Shown here: positions 8,112 through 19,700 of the stretch, piece after piece | How the letters are laid out: every line of letters begins with the position of its first letter | Numbering within the stretch: the first letter of the stretch is position 1 | Assembly (NCBI RefSeq): GCF_016595525.1 | Contig: NZ_JAENII010000013.1 | Location: 1-64,000, forward strand | Source of the DNA: Haloferula rosea | GTDB taxonomy: Bacteria; Verrucomicrobiota; Verrucomicrobiia; Verrucomicrobiales; Akkermansiaceae | Length of the DNA: 64,000 nucleotides | Direction: 5' to 3' | Notes under the pieces: generated by a model | Told to the model about the DNA's origin: nothing | The model's input: the letters and a program-made list of their open reading frames with translations, nothing else | Databases searched by the model: none | Made by a program: the position numbers and the translations under genes

Positions 8112-9116
8112 ATGTCTTTGAAAGTCGCCGCCTTCCTGGCCCTGTGTCCGTTGATTCATGCGCAGACTGCTGAATCGGTTGCCGAACCGGTTCGGCAGAT
8201 GGCCTTCGTCTCCTGCTTGAAGCAGACGCACCCTGCTCCTGCGATGGACGCCATTGCGGCCCTGAAGCCGGATGTATTCATCTGGATGGGAGACAACATC
8301 TATGGTGACAGCGAAGACATGGCGGTGCTGGCAAGGAAGTATCAGGAGGTCCGTGAGTTGCCTGCCTATGCGCTGATCCGCAGTCGTGCCCGGGTGACCG
8401 GGACCTGGGATGACCACGACTACGGCGCGAATGACGCGGGCAAGGAGTTCCCGATGAGGGCGGAGTCCCAGCAGGTGTTCCTCGATTTTCTGGATGTCCC
8501 CGAGTCGAGCCCGAGGCGCAAACGTGAAGGGGTTTACAGTGTGTCGGATTTCGGCCCTCCGGGAAAGATGGTCCGGGTCATCTCGTTGGATACCCGCTAT
8601 TTCCGCGATGAGATCGGTTCCAATGGAACCATGCTCGGTGAGGTGCAGTGGAAGTGGCTGGAGAAGATGCTGTCGGGCAGTTCGGCCGAGGTGAATGTCA
8701 TCGTCTCATCGATTCAGGTCCTGCCGGCCGAGCATCGATTTGAGAAGTGGGAGAATTTCCCCAAGGAGCGCCAACGGCTGCTCGACCTGCTGGCGAAGCC
8801 CGAGATGCCGCCGGTCCTGTTGCTGAGCGGTGACCGACACATGTCGGAGATCTCGCTCGACGAGGAAAGCTGTGGTTACCCGCTGTATGAAATCACATCA
8901 AGCAGCCTCAATCTGCCGATTGGAAGTGGAGAGGAACCCAATCGATCACGCGTTGGATCACTCTATCGGCCGTCGAACTTCGGCACGCTGAGCATCGACT
9001 GGGGAGATCGCTGGGGGAATGAGAAGAACGCGAAACCGCGGCCCATCCTGACCGCCTGCATTCGGGACGAGGAAGGCCGTCCACAGCGGGCGGTGAGTTT
9101 TGAGCTGAAGCGCTGA
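8112..9116 (+). CDS. Exported PhoD-like metallophosphatase
   Basis: A 334-residue protein with a short N-terminal signal peptide (cut after about residue 17, PLIHAQ). The metallophosphatase landmarks of the PhoD family are present: FVSCLKQ, WMGDNIYGD (about 58-66), GTWDDHDYGANDAGKEFP (about 97-114), VRVISLDTRYFRD and LSGDRHMSEIS (about 237-247), which supply Asp, Asn and His metal ligands. It lacks the N-terminal beta domain of classical PhoD and resembles the shorter 'alkaline phosphatase D family' proteins. It probably hydrolyses phosphodiesters or monoesters outside the cytoplasm; substrate unknown. It starts 52 bp after the TM2 gene. Confidence 0.85.
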   Translation: MSLKVAAFLALCPLIHAQTAESVAEPVRQMAFVSCLKQTHPAPAMDAIAALKPDVFIWMGDNIYGDSEDMAVLARKYQEVRELPAYALIRSRARVTGTWDDHDYGANDAGKEFPMRAESQQVFLDFLDVPESSPRRKREGVYSVSDFGPPGKMVRVISLDTRYFRDEIGSNGTMLGEVQWKWLEKMLSGSSAEVNVIVSSIQVLPAEHRFEKWENFPKERQRLLDLLAKPEMPPVLLLSGDRHMSEISLDEESCGYPLYEITSSSLNLPIGSGEEPNRSRVGSLYRPSNFGTLSIDWGDRWGNEKNAKPRPILTACIRDEEGRPQRAVSFELKR

Positions 9117-9156
9117 GAGTCAGGCCCGCGACTCGCGGGTGATGTTCCGACGGGCA

Positions 9157-9194
9157 CAAAAAATCCCGGCGGGCGATGAGGCCGGCCGGGATTT
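9157..9194 (-). terminator. Intrinsic terminator for the PEP-CTERM gene
   Basis: AAATCCCGGC (9161-9170) pairs with GCCGGGATTT (9185-9194) around a 14-nt loop. On the minus strand the hairpin is followed by a run of T (complement of the A run at 9157-9163). It lies between two convergent genes and may stop both transcripts, but the T run favours the minus strand. Confidence 0.75.
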
Positions 9195-9214
9195 GCAAGG
9201 GATCGCCGAGGTGT

Positions 9215-9868
9215 TCAGCGGCGACGGCGCAGCAGGCCCATCAGGCCGAGCCCGCCGAGAAGAGCTACGGAGGGTTCAGGGACGGGTGCCACGCCGAAGC
9301 CGGCAAGATTCGTGCCCGTTGCGCTGTCGAGGGGATTCTGAGCGACGAAGACGAAACGTTCGCTTGGGTCGGTCCAGCCATCGGCATCCCCGTTGGTGAT
9401 GCCGCCTTTCAGTTCGATATTCTGGTCGCGGGTATCCACGCCTCCACCTGTCCAGCTATTGCCGGGATCAGTGCCAACGAGGCCGATCATGTCGGTCACC
9501 ACTCCACCGAGTCTGATGGTGAGGGCGTCGTCACCGTTGAAGCTGAAGTTGGCTTCCTCGAAGGTGATTCCACTATCGGACCAGATCGAGTTGTTCGAGC
9601 CATCCGCAAACACGAGGACTTGGCCAGCGGTAATTGAACCGGAGTTCTTCTCGAAAGTGTACGTAGGCGTCGTGCTGCCGTTGTTGTAGTTGCTGATCTG
9701 GAGGAGATTGGTGGTTGCGTTGAAGGTGATGGTCGTGGCACCGGAATTCCAGATCTCTACACCCTTGATGTCCCCATCCTCCGCATATTGGCTGAATACC
9801 AGGGCGGACTGGGCTGGGCCAACCCATGCGAGGTTTGCGATGGCGGCAACGAGCAGTGATTTCTTCAT
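9215..9868 (-). CDS. PEP-CTERM exported protein with lamin-tail-like domain
   Basis: A 217-residue protein with a signal peptide (MKKSLLVAAIANLAWVGPAQSA). A central domain resembles bacterial lamin-tail (LTD) modules: GVEIWNSGATTITF, FNGDDALTIRLGGVVTDMIGLVGTDPG. It ends in a classical PEP-CTERM sorting signal (VPEPSVALLGGLGLMGLLRRRR: PEP, hydrophobic helix, Arg tail), so it is expected to be processed by an exosortase and retained at or released from the surface. The start is the ATG at 9866-9868, because the longer frame to 9967 would bury the signal peptide. No exosortase gene is in the window. Confidence 0.87.
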   Translation of the reverse strand: MKKSLLVAAIANLAWVGPAQSALVFSQYAEDGDIKGVEIWNSGATTITFNATTNLLQISNYNNGSTTPTYTFEKNSGSITAGQVLVFADGSNNSIWSDSGITFEEANFSFNGDDALTIRLGGVVTDMIGLVGTDPGNSWTGGGVDTRDQNIELKGGITNGDADGWTDPSERFVFVAQNPLDSATGTNLAGFGVAPVPEPSVALLGGLGLMGLLRRRR

Positions 9869-10090
9869 GATGACGGTTTGATGGGCAGTGCTTGGAAAAA
9901 CGATCATGTCGCGTCGCGACTCAACAGGGATCTCACGAAACACATTTGTCACCGTGGGATCGAGCAAATAGCGAGCAGAAACTGTTCCAAAAGAACAGCT
10001 GATTGCAAACAGACCTAAAGAACCAGTTGGATCCGTGCCGCATCCGGTCGCTGGAGAAGCTTTGCCGCCTTGAAAGGCTGCGCACCTGAT
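9869..10090. other. Intergenic region upstream of the PEP-CTERM gene
   Basis: A 222-bp gap between ilvN and the PEP-CTERM gene, both on the minus strand. It is less GC-rich than its neighbours, especially at 9955-10025, and presumably holds the PEP-CTERM gene promoter. I see no convincing ORF, RNA or hairpin terminator for ilvN here. Confidence 0.4.
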
Positions 10091-10627
10091 TCAGGTCGCC
10101 TGCTCGCCCCGCGCCATCACGACCTTGCCGGTGCGGACCGTCTCGATGATCTCAAATTGACCGAACATGCCGATGGCGGAGTCGATTTTCTTCGAGGCAC
10201 CGTGGATGGTGACGATCATGGAGGTGGGGGTGAGGTCGACGGTCTTGCCGCCGAAATGCTCGGTGATCTGAAGGGCTTGGGAGCGCTCTTCGGGTGAGCA
10301 TTTCAGCTTCACCAGGCAGAGCTCACGGGTCACGGAGTCGTGCGAGGTGTGCTCGAAGCAGTGGATCACATCGATCAGCTTGGAGACCTGCTGGATGATC
10401 TGCTCGAGGCCATCGGGGTCGCCGCTGATGCCGATGGTCATGCGCGAGTAGCGGGCGTTGCGGCCGCGCGACACCACGAGGGAGTCGATGTTGAATCCGC
10501 GTCGGGAGAAAACCTGGCAGATCCGCATGAGGACGCCGGGCTCATTGTTGACGAAGATGGACAGGGTGTGGCCGGAGCCCGTGGTGACGGGTTCCTGTGG
10601 GGTGTCGGTGGTGACGATGGTGGACAC
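10091..10627 (-). CDS. ilvN: Acetolactate synthase small (regulatory) subunit
   Basis: A 178-residue regulatory subunit of acetohydroxyacid synthase, which makes acetolactate or acetohydroxybutyrate in valine, leucine and isoleucine synthesis. The N-terminal ACT domain is clear (HTLSIFVNNEPGVLMRICQVF, RRGFNIDSLVV, about residues 20-95) and binds the feedback inhibitor valine in this family. The C-terminal ALS_ss domain (RELCLVKL, FGGKTVDLTPTSMIVTIHG) follows. The start is a GTG at 10625-10627. It lies 52 bp downstream of ilvB on the same strand and is almost certainly in the same operon. No ilvC is present in the window. Confidence 0.95.
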   Translation of the reverse strand: MSTIVTTDTPQEPVTTGSGHTLSIFVNNEPGVLMRICQVFSRRGFNIDSLVVSRGRNARYSRMTIGISGDPDGLEQIIQQVSKLIDVIHCFEHTSHDSVTRELCLVKLKCSPEERSQALQITEHFGGKTVDLTPTSMIVTIHGASKKIDSAIGMFGQFEIIETVRTGKVVMARGEQAT

Positions 10628-10679
10628 GGTGAAAAGAAGGTTGGAAATTGAGAATGGAGGGACTCGGATGGGCTGTGGA

Positions 10680-12407
10680 TCAGGTCGAGCCGACCGGCTT
10701 GGCCATCTTGGTCTTCGGCGGTTCGGTGATCATGTTCTCCAGCGCCGCGCCAGCGGGGATCATGGGGAACACGTTGTCCGTCTTCACGCACTCAGCATGG
10801 ATCAGGATGGGCCCATCGTTGTAGTCGAGGGCCTTTTGCAGCATGCGGGTGACATCGGCCGGACGCTTGATGTTCACGCTCGGGATCCCGTAGGCGGCGG
10901 CCAGCTTGCAGAAGTCCGGGTTGCCCTCGAGGTCCACACCTGATTCACGGTTCTCGAAGAACAGCTCCTGCCATTGGCGAACCATGCCGAGGTAGTGGTT
11001 GTTGAGCACCACGATCTTGATCGGCAGCTTGTGGATGGCGGCCGTCGAAAGCTCGAAGAGGGTCATCTGGAATCCACCGTCTCCGGAGATCGAAATGACG
11101 GTCTTGTCGGGTTGCGCGAGTTGGGCGCCGATGGCGGCGGGGAAACCGAAGCCCATGGTGCCGGCACCGCCGGAAGACAGCCAGTGGTAGGATTCGTCGT
11201 TCTTGTAGAACTGCGCAGCCCACATTTGGTGCTGCCCGACGTCGGTGGAAACGATGGCCTTGCCCTCGGTGAGTTCGTAAAGCTCGTGGATCACCTGCTG
11301 CATGCGCAGGCCACCCTGCTTCTTGAAGGAGAGGGGGTATTTCTTTTTGTAGCCGTCGAGTTTCTTGTTCCACTCGGAGGTGTCGAGCGATTCGGCGTGT
11401 TTGTTGAGCTCGGTGAGTGCCGCTTTGGCATCGCCGACGATCTGGATGTCCGGACGGATCATCTTGTTCATCTCGGCCGGATCGATGTCGATGTGGATGA
11501 TCTTGGCGGTGGCGCAGAACTTGTCGGCCTGACCAATGATGCGATCATCGAATCGGGAGCCGACGTTCAGCAGCAGGTCGCACTCGACCATGGCCTTGTT
11601 GGCATAGGCGGTGCCGTGCATGCCGAGCATCCCGAGTGAAAGCGGGTGGGTTTCGGGGAACACTCCCTTACCGAGCAGTGTGGTGGTGACCGGGCAGCCG
11701 AGACGTTCGGCAAGCTGCATCAACTCCTTGTCCGCACGGGCGATCATCGCGCCTTGTCCGGCAAGAATGACCGGGCGTTTGGCGCGTGAGATCAGGTCGG
11801 CGGCCTGTTGGACCGATTCATCGCAGATGTCGAACGCGGAGGAAGGATCGTAGCCCGGGAGGTTGAACTCGGGGTTCATGTCGCCGGTAAATTCGCCGGA
11901 CGAGATGTCTTTCGGGACGTCGATGAGGACGGGGCCGGGACGACCGGTGGTGGCGATGTGGTGAGCCTCGCGGGCAACACGGGCGATCGCATTGGTGTCC
12001 TTGACGAGGTAGTTGTGTTTCACCACAGGCACGGTGATGCCGAAGATATCGGCCTCTTGGAACGCATCCTTGCCGAGCATCCAGGTCACTTGTTGACCCG
12101 AGATGACGATCATGGGAACCGAGTCCATCTGAGCGGTCATGAGGCCGGTTACGGTGTTGCCGGCACCGGGACCGGAAGTCACCAGCACGGCGGCGGGCTT
12201 GCCGGTGGCGCGTGCATACCCGTCGGCCATGTGGACGGCGCCTTGTTCGTGGCGGACGAGGATGAACTTCATCTTCGTATTCACGGTTTCGAGGGCATCG
12301 AAAATGGGGATGGCCGCTCCACCGGAGTAGCCAAAGATGTATTCGATCCCGAGTTCGTCCAGGGTCTTGACCAAGACTTGTGCGCCGTCGAGTGGTTCGT
12401 TGCTCAT
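10680..12407 (-). CDS. ilvB: Acetolactate synthase large (catalytic) subunit
   Basis: A 575-residue ThDP-dependent acetohydroxyacid synthase. The N-terminal PYR domain holds [15 protein letters not shown] and [21 protein letters not shown] (catalytic Glu). A central FAD-binding domain follows, and the C-terminal PP domain holds [16 protein letters not shown] through [15 protein letters not shown] (Mg-ThDP GDG...N motif). Length is normal for the family. The open frame extends to 12635, but conservation begins at [10 protein letters not shown], giving the ATG at 12405-12407 as start. It is co-directional with ilvN downstream. A leader of about 170 nt separates it from the DUF72 gene, without a recognisable attenuator. 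Confidence 0.96.
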   Translation of the reverse strand: MSNEPLDGAQVLVKTLDELGIEYIFGYSGGAAIPIFDALETVNTKMKFILVRHEQGAVHMADGYARATGKPAAVLVTSGPGAGNTVTGLMTAQMDSVPMIVISGQQVTWMLGKDAFQEADIFGITVPVVKHNYLVKDTNAIARVAREAHHIATTGRPGPVLIDVPKDISSGEFTGDMNPEFNLPGYDPSSAFDICDESVQQAADLISRAKRPVILAGQGAMIARADKELMQLAERLGCPVTTTLLGKGVFPETHPLSLGMLGMHGTAYANKAMVECDLLLNVGSRFDDRIIGQADKFCATAKIIHIDIDPAEMNKMIRPDIQIVGDAKAALTELNKHAESLDTSEWNKKLDGYKKKYPLSFKKQGGLRMQQVIHELYELTEGKAIVSTDVGQHQMWAAQFYKNDESYHWLSSGGAGTMGFGFPAAIGAQLAQPDKTVISISGDGGFQMTLFELSTAAIHKLPIKIVVLNNHYLGMVRQWQELFFENRESGVDLEGNPDFCKLAAAYGIPSVNIKRPADVTRMLQKALDYNDGPILIHAECVKTDNVFPMIPAGAALENMITEPPKTKMAKPVGST

Positions 12408-12576
12408 GAAAATTGCGGGTTGAGGCGGTAAGTTGCTGATTTTTACCGAAACAGCAATCTGAAAATTGGCCTTTTGAGTGCAAGTTTGGCTGATCGGGTG
12501 GCCTCTGTGCTTGAAAATCGAGTTTGGCTTGAGAATTTGTCCGATTCTTGAATCTGGGTCGTGGATTCTTGGGGTT

Positions 12577-13527
12577 TCAGGCCTTGCCAATCTGGGAGAG
12601 CAGGGCGGCGATCGTTTGCAGGGAGTTTCCTTCAAGTCGATTGTTCACGTAGACGTATGCCTTGCGTTTCAGCGGCTTCTTTCCCGAAGTGCGGAGGAAG
12701 CGCAGGGCGGCCTGGCGGGCTTCGGGCCGTTCTTCCTGGATGCGCTCGTAGGGTTGGAAGGATTCGACGGCTTCTTTGTAGGCGCGGCCGGGCTTGAGAA
12801 GGAGGCGCATGCCGCAGGCGGCTTCGAGCTGGTCGGGCGGGCAGAGGTCGATCTGTTCGCCACTGGGCGGCATGCGGTGCCAGTGGTTGTAGACGTGGCC
12901 GACATGGTGGCGGTTGAGCAGGTCGAAGTATTCGGGCCGGAGGAGCGAAGGGTTTCGGAGTTCGATCGCGAAGTCCCATTCGCGGGTTGGCAGCGGGGCG
13001 AGGAATCGGTCCAGCATTTCGAGAAAGTCCCGGCCTCGTTCGAAGTCGCCTTTCCGGAAGCGGGTGAACTCAAGAATCAGCAGGCCGGTTTGATCCTGAT
13101 AGGGCCGGAGGGGCTCGAGGAAGGAATTGAGGAAGATCGCGGAGTCGAGAAACACTGGGTTTCGTTTCCCAGAGTGGGCACCGTGGCGTGGTAGGTTCGG
13201 GAAATGCCGCGTGGTGATGGTATCCGTGACTTTGTGGGAGAACCGGAAATCCTCGGGAACCTGTTCGTGGATCGATGCCAGGAAGCGGGGATCGGGAAAG
13301 CGGTAGTAGGAGGCATCGACACAGACGGAGGAAAAGGTCTCCGCATACTCGGCGAGGCATTCTCGCTCGAAGCGAGCATTGCTGAATTTCCGACGCGTGA
13401 GGTAGCGCTGCTCGTCGTAGAGCTGCCCCAGCCATCCGGGATATTTCCACGAGGAGGTGCCAAGGTAGAGGCCGTCTGCCTGAAGCTCGGACAAGGTGTT
13501 GTGGGCCTTTTGGGGGAAGGGGTGCAT
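12577..13527 (-). CDS. DUF72 (YecE-like) family protein
   Basis: About 316 residues from the ATG at 13525-13527; an in-frame ATG at 13599 would give 340, but it abuts the AT-rich putative promoter. The protein has the DUF72 TIM-barrel-like landmarks: [13 protein letters not shown] at the N-terminus, [34 protein letters not shown]-type and [11 protein letters not shown] strands, and a C-terminal [18 protein letters not shown]. Family members resemble a TIM-barrel hydrolase but no reaction is established. It is divergent from the giant SdrD-B gene. Confidence 0.87.
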   Translation of the reverse strand: MHPFPQKAHNTLSELQADGLYLGTSSWKYPGWLGQLYDEQRYLTRRKFSNARFERECLAEYAETFSSVCVDASYYRFPDPRFLASIHEQVPEDFRFSHKVTDTITTRHFPNLPRHGAHSGKRNPVFLDSAIFLNSFLEPLRPYQDQTGLLILEFTRFRKGDFERGRDFLEMLDRFLAPLPTREWDFAIELRNPSLLRPEYFDLLNRHHVGHVYNHWHRMPPSGEQIDLCPPDQLEAACGMRLLLKPGRAYKEAVESFQPYERIQEERPEARQAALRFLRTSGKKPLKRKAYVYVNNRLEGNSLQTIAALLSQIGKA

Positions 13528-13599
13528 GAGCGGGGCGAATCGTGGATCGCGGTCGCGGAAGTTTGTAGGATTGGGGTGCGAATCGTGAGTGCAATCCAT

Positions 13600-13776
13600 G
13601 CTTTATAAAAATTTCGGTTGTTTTATTAATAAATATTAATAATAAACCATCCCGTTACTTTGATCTCGTCCTCTCTGAGGCTCGATTCTTCCCCAATTTT
13701 CAGCGACGGCAGTCGTCGATGGTTTGGTGTCGGATCCGGTTGAAGGAGAGGCGTTCACCCCCAGTCACTCCCTCAA
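13600..13776. promoter_or_regulatory. AT-rich divergent region upstream of the giant secreted protein
   Basis: Between DUF72 (minus) and the SdrD-B gene (plus). Positions 13600-13648 are strikingly AT-rich (TTTATAAAAATTTCGG, TTTTATTAATAAATATTAATAATAAACC) against a GC-rich background. Promoters for both directions are likely. A 5' leader of about 125 nt precedes the ATG at 13777. Confidence 0.45.
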
Positions 13777-16700
13777 ATGAAAAAAATGTGTCGCCACAAC
13801 TGTGGCCGATTCCTGCGTCTCGTTGCCTCGGTAGGGGCTATCGTGGTTGCCGCGCCTTTGGCCCATGGCCAGTCTCCGCCGCCGACGCAGACCTTTTACA
13901 TTCCCTTTTCAGAGGACAGTCAGTTGGACGCCTTCGATGCCGTCAATGGTGTGGCTGGGAATCCTCTGGCGGTCTTTGTGACCTTTTCCACGGTCGCGGA
14001 TGAGACGATCATTTACTACGATCACTGGGAAGACGGGTATGAAGACAATCTCTCCAACCCGGTCCAATCCACGACGCTTGTCTTCGGTGATGGCAATGCT
14101 GCGAATGGCTTTCCCCCGGGGAATCCGTCGGACCTGATTCCTGCGGGAACCGTATTCAATCTCCGCAACTTCGTCGATGTGGACACCTTGGGCGAGGTGC
14201 TGGATTACGATGCTCGCGACAAGGTCGCATCCTTCAAGCCGATCTCGTTGACCAAGACGACTTTTCCGGATGGGACTGACACCTTGCTGGCGGGCTGTGT
14301 GGAAATCTTCGAATACGGCCTGTGGGGAACCGAGTATCGTGTGCCGGTCGGTGTGGACATGCCGACGGCGGCGGCCTCGGGCGGGCTGACCTTCGATCAG
14401 GACCTGTTCAACTATACGGGGGTTTCGATATCAGCAGGACCGAATGGTGCCACGGTCCGCGTGGACAAGGACAACTCGGGAGGCTTCGAGCAGACGGTCC
14501 GTCTCAGTGAAGGCGAGACCTTCTATGTCGACGGAGTGGAGACCGGAGCAAGGGTGAGCTCGGACGAACCGATCCAAGTCCTGCTCTTCACGGGGACGGT
14601 GAACTCGAACTACGCAAGTCGGGATACCATGCTGTTGCCCACCTACCGCTGGGCAACCAGCTATTATGCCCCGGTGACGACTGTCGCGGGCGATGGGGCG
14701 GTGACCTTCCTTTACAACCCGGGCACCTCGCCGATCACGGTTTCCTATGATTATCGCGACTCGGATTCGAGCTACGTGACCGATACGATTTCAGTGCCCG
14801 CCGGTGGAAACGCACGGGTGGTGATGGGGGAGGCGGATGGCGTGGATCATTTCGGTGCGTACCGCTTCTACACGGTGGGCGAGGAGCTATTCTATGCCAT
14901 CAGCACGATCGATGCCGATGCGTTGTCCGACGACAACAAAGGCTGGGATGGGGGCTTTACGCTGGTGGGTGAGCCTTCCCTGACCACCCAGGCTCTGGTC
15001 AGTCTCGGGATCGGACGGGATCCTTACTCATCGCTCAGTCCTGATCAGAACGGCAACCCGGTGTGGCTGACCACCGCTGGGAACGGGGATGTTGCGGAGC
15101 GGGTGTATGTCGACTTCAATGGTGACAACGCCGGGCCGAAGGAAGATCCGAACGGCAACTACTATGATGTGGACTATGACCTGCGGGAGCTTGAGCAGTT
15201 GAAATTGTTCGATCCTGATGGCGACCAGAGCGGCATGCTCATCTACACCCTGAATCCAGCGGTGAAGGTCGCTGCGGTCTGGGCTCAGGATCCATCCGTC
15301 GCCTCCTTCGCCCAGCCTGGCATCGATGTGGCGGCATTGGTTCCACCCCTGCGCGAAGGTAGCGCGGGAAAAATTTCCCGACTCGGTGACGATGCGGACA
15401 GGAATGGTGTGGTCAGTGCGGGGGATGTGCTCGACTACCGGATCCAGGTGGTGAACACCGCACGCACGTCCATCCCGGGGCCTTTCCGGGTGACGGACAA
15501 CCTTCCAGCGGACGTTTCCTACGTCCCAGGTAGTACTCGTTTCCGCTACTCGGTTGGTGGGGCCTGGGTCGAGTGGGCTCCGATTCCGGATGATGGATCG
15601 GGCACTCTGTTCCCGCTTGATGGATCGGGCTTTCCCCTGATGATCGCAGATGGCATCGGGGTCGGGCAAAGCATTGAGATTGCCTTCGAAGCGGCGGTGA
15701 AGGCCTTCGGGGACCTGAATCCGACGAGCACCGGAATCGTCAATACGGGCGATGTTGAGATTTCTCCCTATGGTCTGGTGATTCCCATCGAGTGGGAAGA
15801 CACGCTTTTCGCCAGCCTGGGTGATCGGGTCTGGGAGGATCTGAACGGGGATGGGCAGCAGCAGGGTGGAGAGGCCGGTATCAATGGCATCCTCGTTTAT
15901 GCCGACCTGAATGGGAACGGTGTCCACGACGTGGGTGAGCCTTCGGATGTCACGACGGATGATGGCGACTACCTGATCACCGGTCTGCTGGCCGGTAGCT
16001 ACACGATTCGGGTGGATTCCTCGGGGATCTCTGCGATCGATCCGGGATATGGCCCGACGGATGATCTGGATGGTGTGGGTTCGCCGCACAGTGCCTCGGT
16101 GACGCTGGCCACTTCGCAGACCAGGACGGATGTTGATTTCGGCTACAAGATCGATGCCAGCTTGGGCGATCGTGTCTGGCTGGATGCCGATGGGGATGGC
16201 GAACAGGATGCGGGGGAGCCGGGGATCAATGGAGTCCGGGTCTACATCGATGCCAATGGCTCCAATTCCTACGAGGAAGGTGAGCTTTTCGCGATCACTT
16301 CCGGCGACGGGAATTACTTCATCGGGAATCTCGAGGATGGTGTCTATCAGGTCAGGGTGGATACGGGCACTCTGCCCGGGGGGGCGACCCAAACGCATGA
16401 CTTCAATGGTGCTCTCGATCATGAGGCCGGGGTGACACTGTCCGGGGTCGAACACGAAGACCGCCTTGACTTCGGTTATCGGGGTTCGCTCTCGATCGGT
16501 GATCTCGTATGGGAGGATGATGATGCCGATGGTGTTCAGGGTGTCGGCTACGATGTGATCAATGGCCGGCTGGATATCAACCGAAGCGGAGGCGTTTCGA
16601 ATGCGGACGATGGCTTCTTCGGAGGATTCGAGATCATTGATGGCTACGTCGATATCAGCGGCAATGGTGCGATATCGGGTTTTGATGACGGGAGTTTCTT

Positions 16701-19700
16701 CGGGTTCCAGGTGATCAATGGGGGCATTGACGTGAGCAACAACGGCTCGATTTCGGGTGCCGATGACTTGTCCGATGCGGTCGGTGGCGAAAGCGGAATT
16801 GAGAATGTCCGGGTTTACATCGATTCGAACAACAATGGTGTGCGTGACGCGAACGAGTTGTCTGATATTACTGATGCCGACGGCTTCTATCTGATCGGAT
16901 TCCTGTTCAATGGAGACTACGTGGTGAGGGTCGACCGCTCGACGGTTCCCGGCAGTTTCGTTCCAACCTACGACCTCACGGATCCGACGGATGACGACAT
17001 GGCGGAAGTCGTGCTCTCGGGGTCGAACCGGACAGATGTGGACTTCGGCTACAGGAACGATGCGACGCTAGGTGATCTGGTCTGGAATGACCGGAATGGT
17101 GACGGGTCTCGCGACAACGGTGAGCCCGGAATTGCGGGGGTGCTCGTTTACATCGATGCGGACGGAGACAACCGGTTTGATCAGGGAGTTGAAACCTTCG
17201 CCTACACCGACCTCGATGGGATGTATCGGTTCGAAAATCTCGCGGATGAGACGTACACCGTGAGAGTGGAGTTCAGCACGCTTCCGCAAGGAGTCACACA
17301 AACGTATGACCTGACTGGAGCCTTGGATCACGAGGCGCAAAGGACGCTCACGGTAAGCGAAGATGCGGTGGATGTGGACTTCGGCTACAATGCCACGGCG
17401 TCCTTTGGTGACTTCGTATGGAATGATGCGAACGGCAATGGATTGCAGGATGGTGGAGAGGCCGGCATCCCCAACGTCAGGGTTTACCTGGATATCGACG
17501 GTGACGGTGCCTTCGATTCGTTGACCGAGCCCTCGGATGTCACCGATGGAAGTGGTGCGTATGGAATCGGCAGCCTGGTTCCCGGGACCTACACGGCACG
17601 TGTCGATGCTTCGACTCTCCCGGCGGGGGTGATTCAGACCTTCGACCTGTCCGGTGGGCTTGATGACTCAGCCACCTTTTCCCTGAGCAGCACGCAGGTG
17701 AGGACCGATGTCGACTTCGGCTATGCGGTTCCGGTTTCGATCGGTGATCTCGTTTGGAGTGATCTGAATGGCGATGGTCAGCGAGATGGGGGTGAGCCCG
17801 GGCTGGGTGGTGTGCCAGTCACCTTGTTCCGTGCGGGAGATGATTCGGTGGTGGATACGATTCAGTCGGAGCCGGACGGCAGCTACCTGTTCGAAGATCT
17901 TCCGCCGGGCGACTACTACGTGGGTTTCGGGGCGTTGACGGGCTATCAGCGGACGATCGCCAACCAGGGCGATGATGCATCCGATAGCGATGCTGATCCC
18001 GCCACGGGAATTGCGGGCCCGGTGACCTTGGTATCGGGTGCTTCTGATCTGACTCTTGATGCCGGGTACTACGAGCCGGCGATTCTTGGCGACTTCGTCT
18101 GGAATGATGCCAATGCCAATGGCGTGCAGGATGATGGTGAACTCGGCGTCGAAGGTGTGGGCATCGAGTTGTTCCGACCCGGGTTCGGGCCGGACGGAAT
18201 CGCGGGGAACAGTGATGACGATGACGCGGTGGGTTCCGCCACCAGTGCCAGCGACGGGTCCTACGGATTCGGTGGTCTTGTTCCAGGTCGCTATGTGGTC
18301 AGCTTCGCAGACTTCTCCGGATATGCGCGCTCGGTGACTGGTCAGGGAACTGCAGATACCGACAGCGATGCAGGTGCGGATGGGCGTAGCGCTGCGGTGG
18401 ATTTGGCTGCGGGTGATGACAATGACTCTGTGGATGCCGGCTACTATCCAGCGGGGTGGATCCGAGGATCCGTGTTTGCGGATACCGATGATGATGGGTT
18501 GGGTGAAGTGGGGCTCTCCGGAGTGGTCATCCGATTGCTCGATGATGAGGGTGGTCCGGTCCTGGATCTCGAGGGAAATCCGGTCACCACATTGACGGCC
18601 GGGGACGGAAGCTATGAATTCAGCGACCTTTTGCCGGCGGACTACCGGGTGGTGCAGGATCAGCCATCGGGCTATGCCAGTGTGAGTGATAGTGATGGCG
18701 CCAATGACAATGTGATCGGCGCTGAGTCTGCGCTCACCGTGACGGCGGGTTCAGGAAATACGGGCAATGACTTCATTGAGATCCAGTTTGGTTCCATCTC
18801 CGGGTCCGTGCTGAGTGACGCGGATGACGACGGAGATGGGGATGATCCGCTGGAAGGAGTGATCCTGTCCCTCCTGGACGAGGCGGGCGAGCCGGTGCTC
18901 GATGGGGCGAGTCAGCCGGTCACCACCACCACCGATGAGTTCGGAAACTATTCGTTCCCGAATCTGATCCCGGGCGACTACCAGGTCGTCGAAACCCAGC
19001 CGGATGGCTACGGCAGTGTGTCTGACATCGACGGAGGTGATCCCGATTGGATCGGCAACGTCACGGCCATCGCGGTGGTGCCCGGCGGCAACGTGGTGAT
19101 GCAGGATTTTGTCGAGATCGAGCTTGGATCGATCAGTGGAAGCGTGTTCGCGGGCACCACGCCCTTGTCCGGGGTGACTCTGACCCTGCTCGCTGAATTC
19201 GGTGACCCGGTGGATGGAGACCCGGACGAGCCCGGAGTCCAGCGGATCACGACTCAGACCGGATCGGATGGATCCTATCGCTTCGATGATCTGCCTCCGG
19301 GGGTCTATCAGGTTGGGCAGACCCAGCCGTTTGGTTATGACAGCGTGGGCGATGTCGATGGCGGCGATGTGAACATCATCGGCGATGTCACCCCGATCGA
19401 CGTGCCACCGGGCTTCGATAGTGAAGACAACGATTTCCTTGAGACGCTCGATACCTGTCCGGACGATTGGGATGAATGGTTGTTCCAGCATCCGGGTGAA
19501 TGGGCTGATGGTAATCCGGATCTGGATGCCTACGATAATCTCGCTGAGTTTGCATTCGCGATGCCGGCGGATGACGGGAGTGGCAGTCCGTGGCTAGGAC
19601 GCACGGCGTGGATCATCCAACCGTCAAGTCTGGCACCGGGAACCCTTGAAGGGGTGTTTGTTCGTCCGAAAGGTGCGCTGCTGGATGTGACCTACACCCT

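Noticed and set aside
12408-12576. A leader attenuator for ilvB
   Set aside because: The 169-nt leader has no run of Leu/Val/Ile codons in a short ORF and no terminator-antiterminator pair that I can draw.
15028-16455. A 475-codon open frame antisense to the giant SdrD-B gene
   Set aside because: It is a shadow of the repeated acidic codons on the plus strand; no start signal, domain or neighbour supports it.
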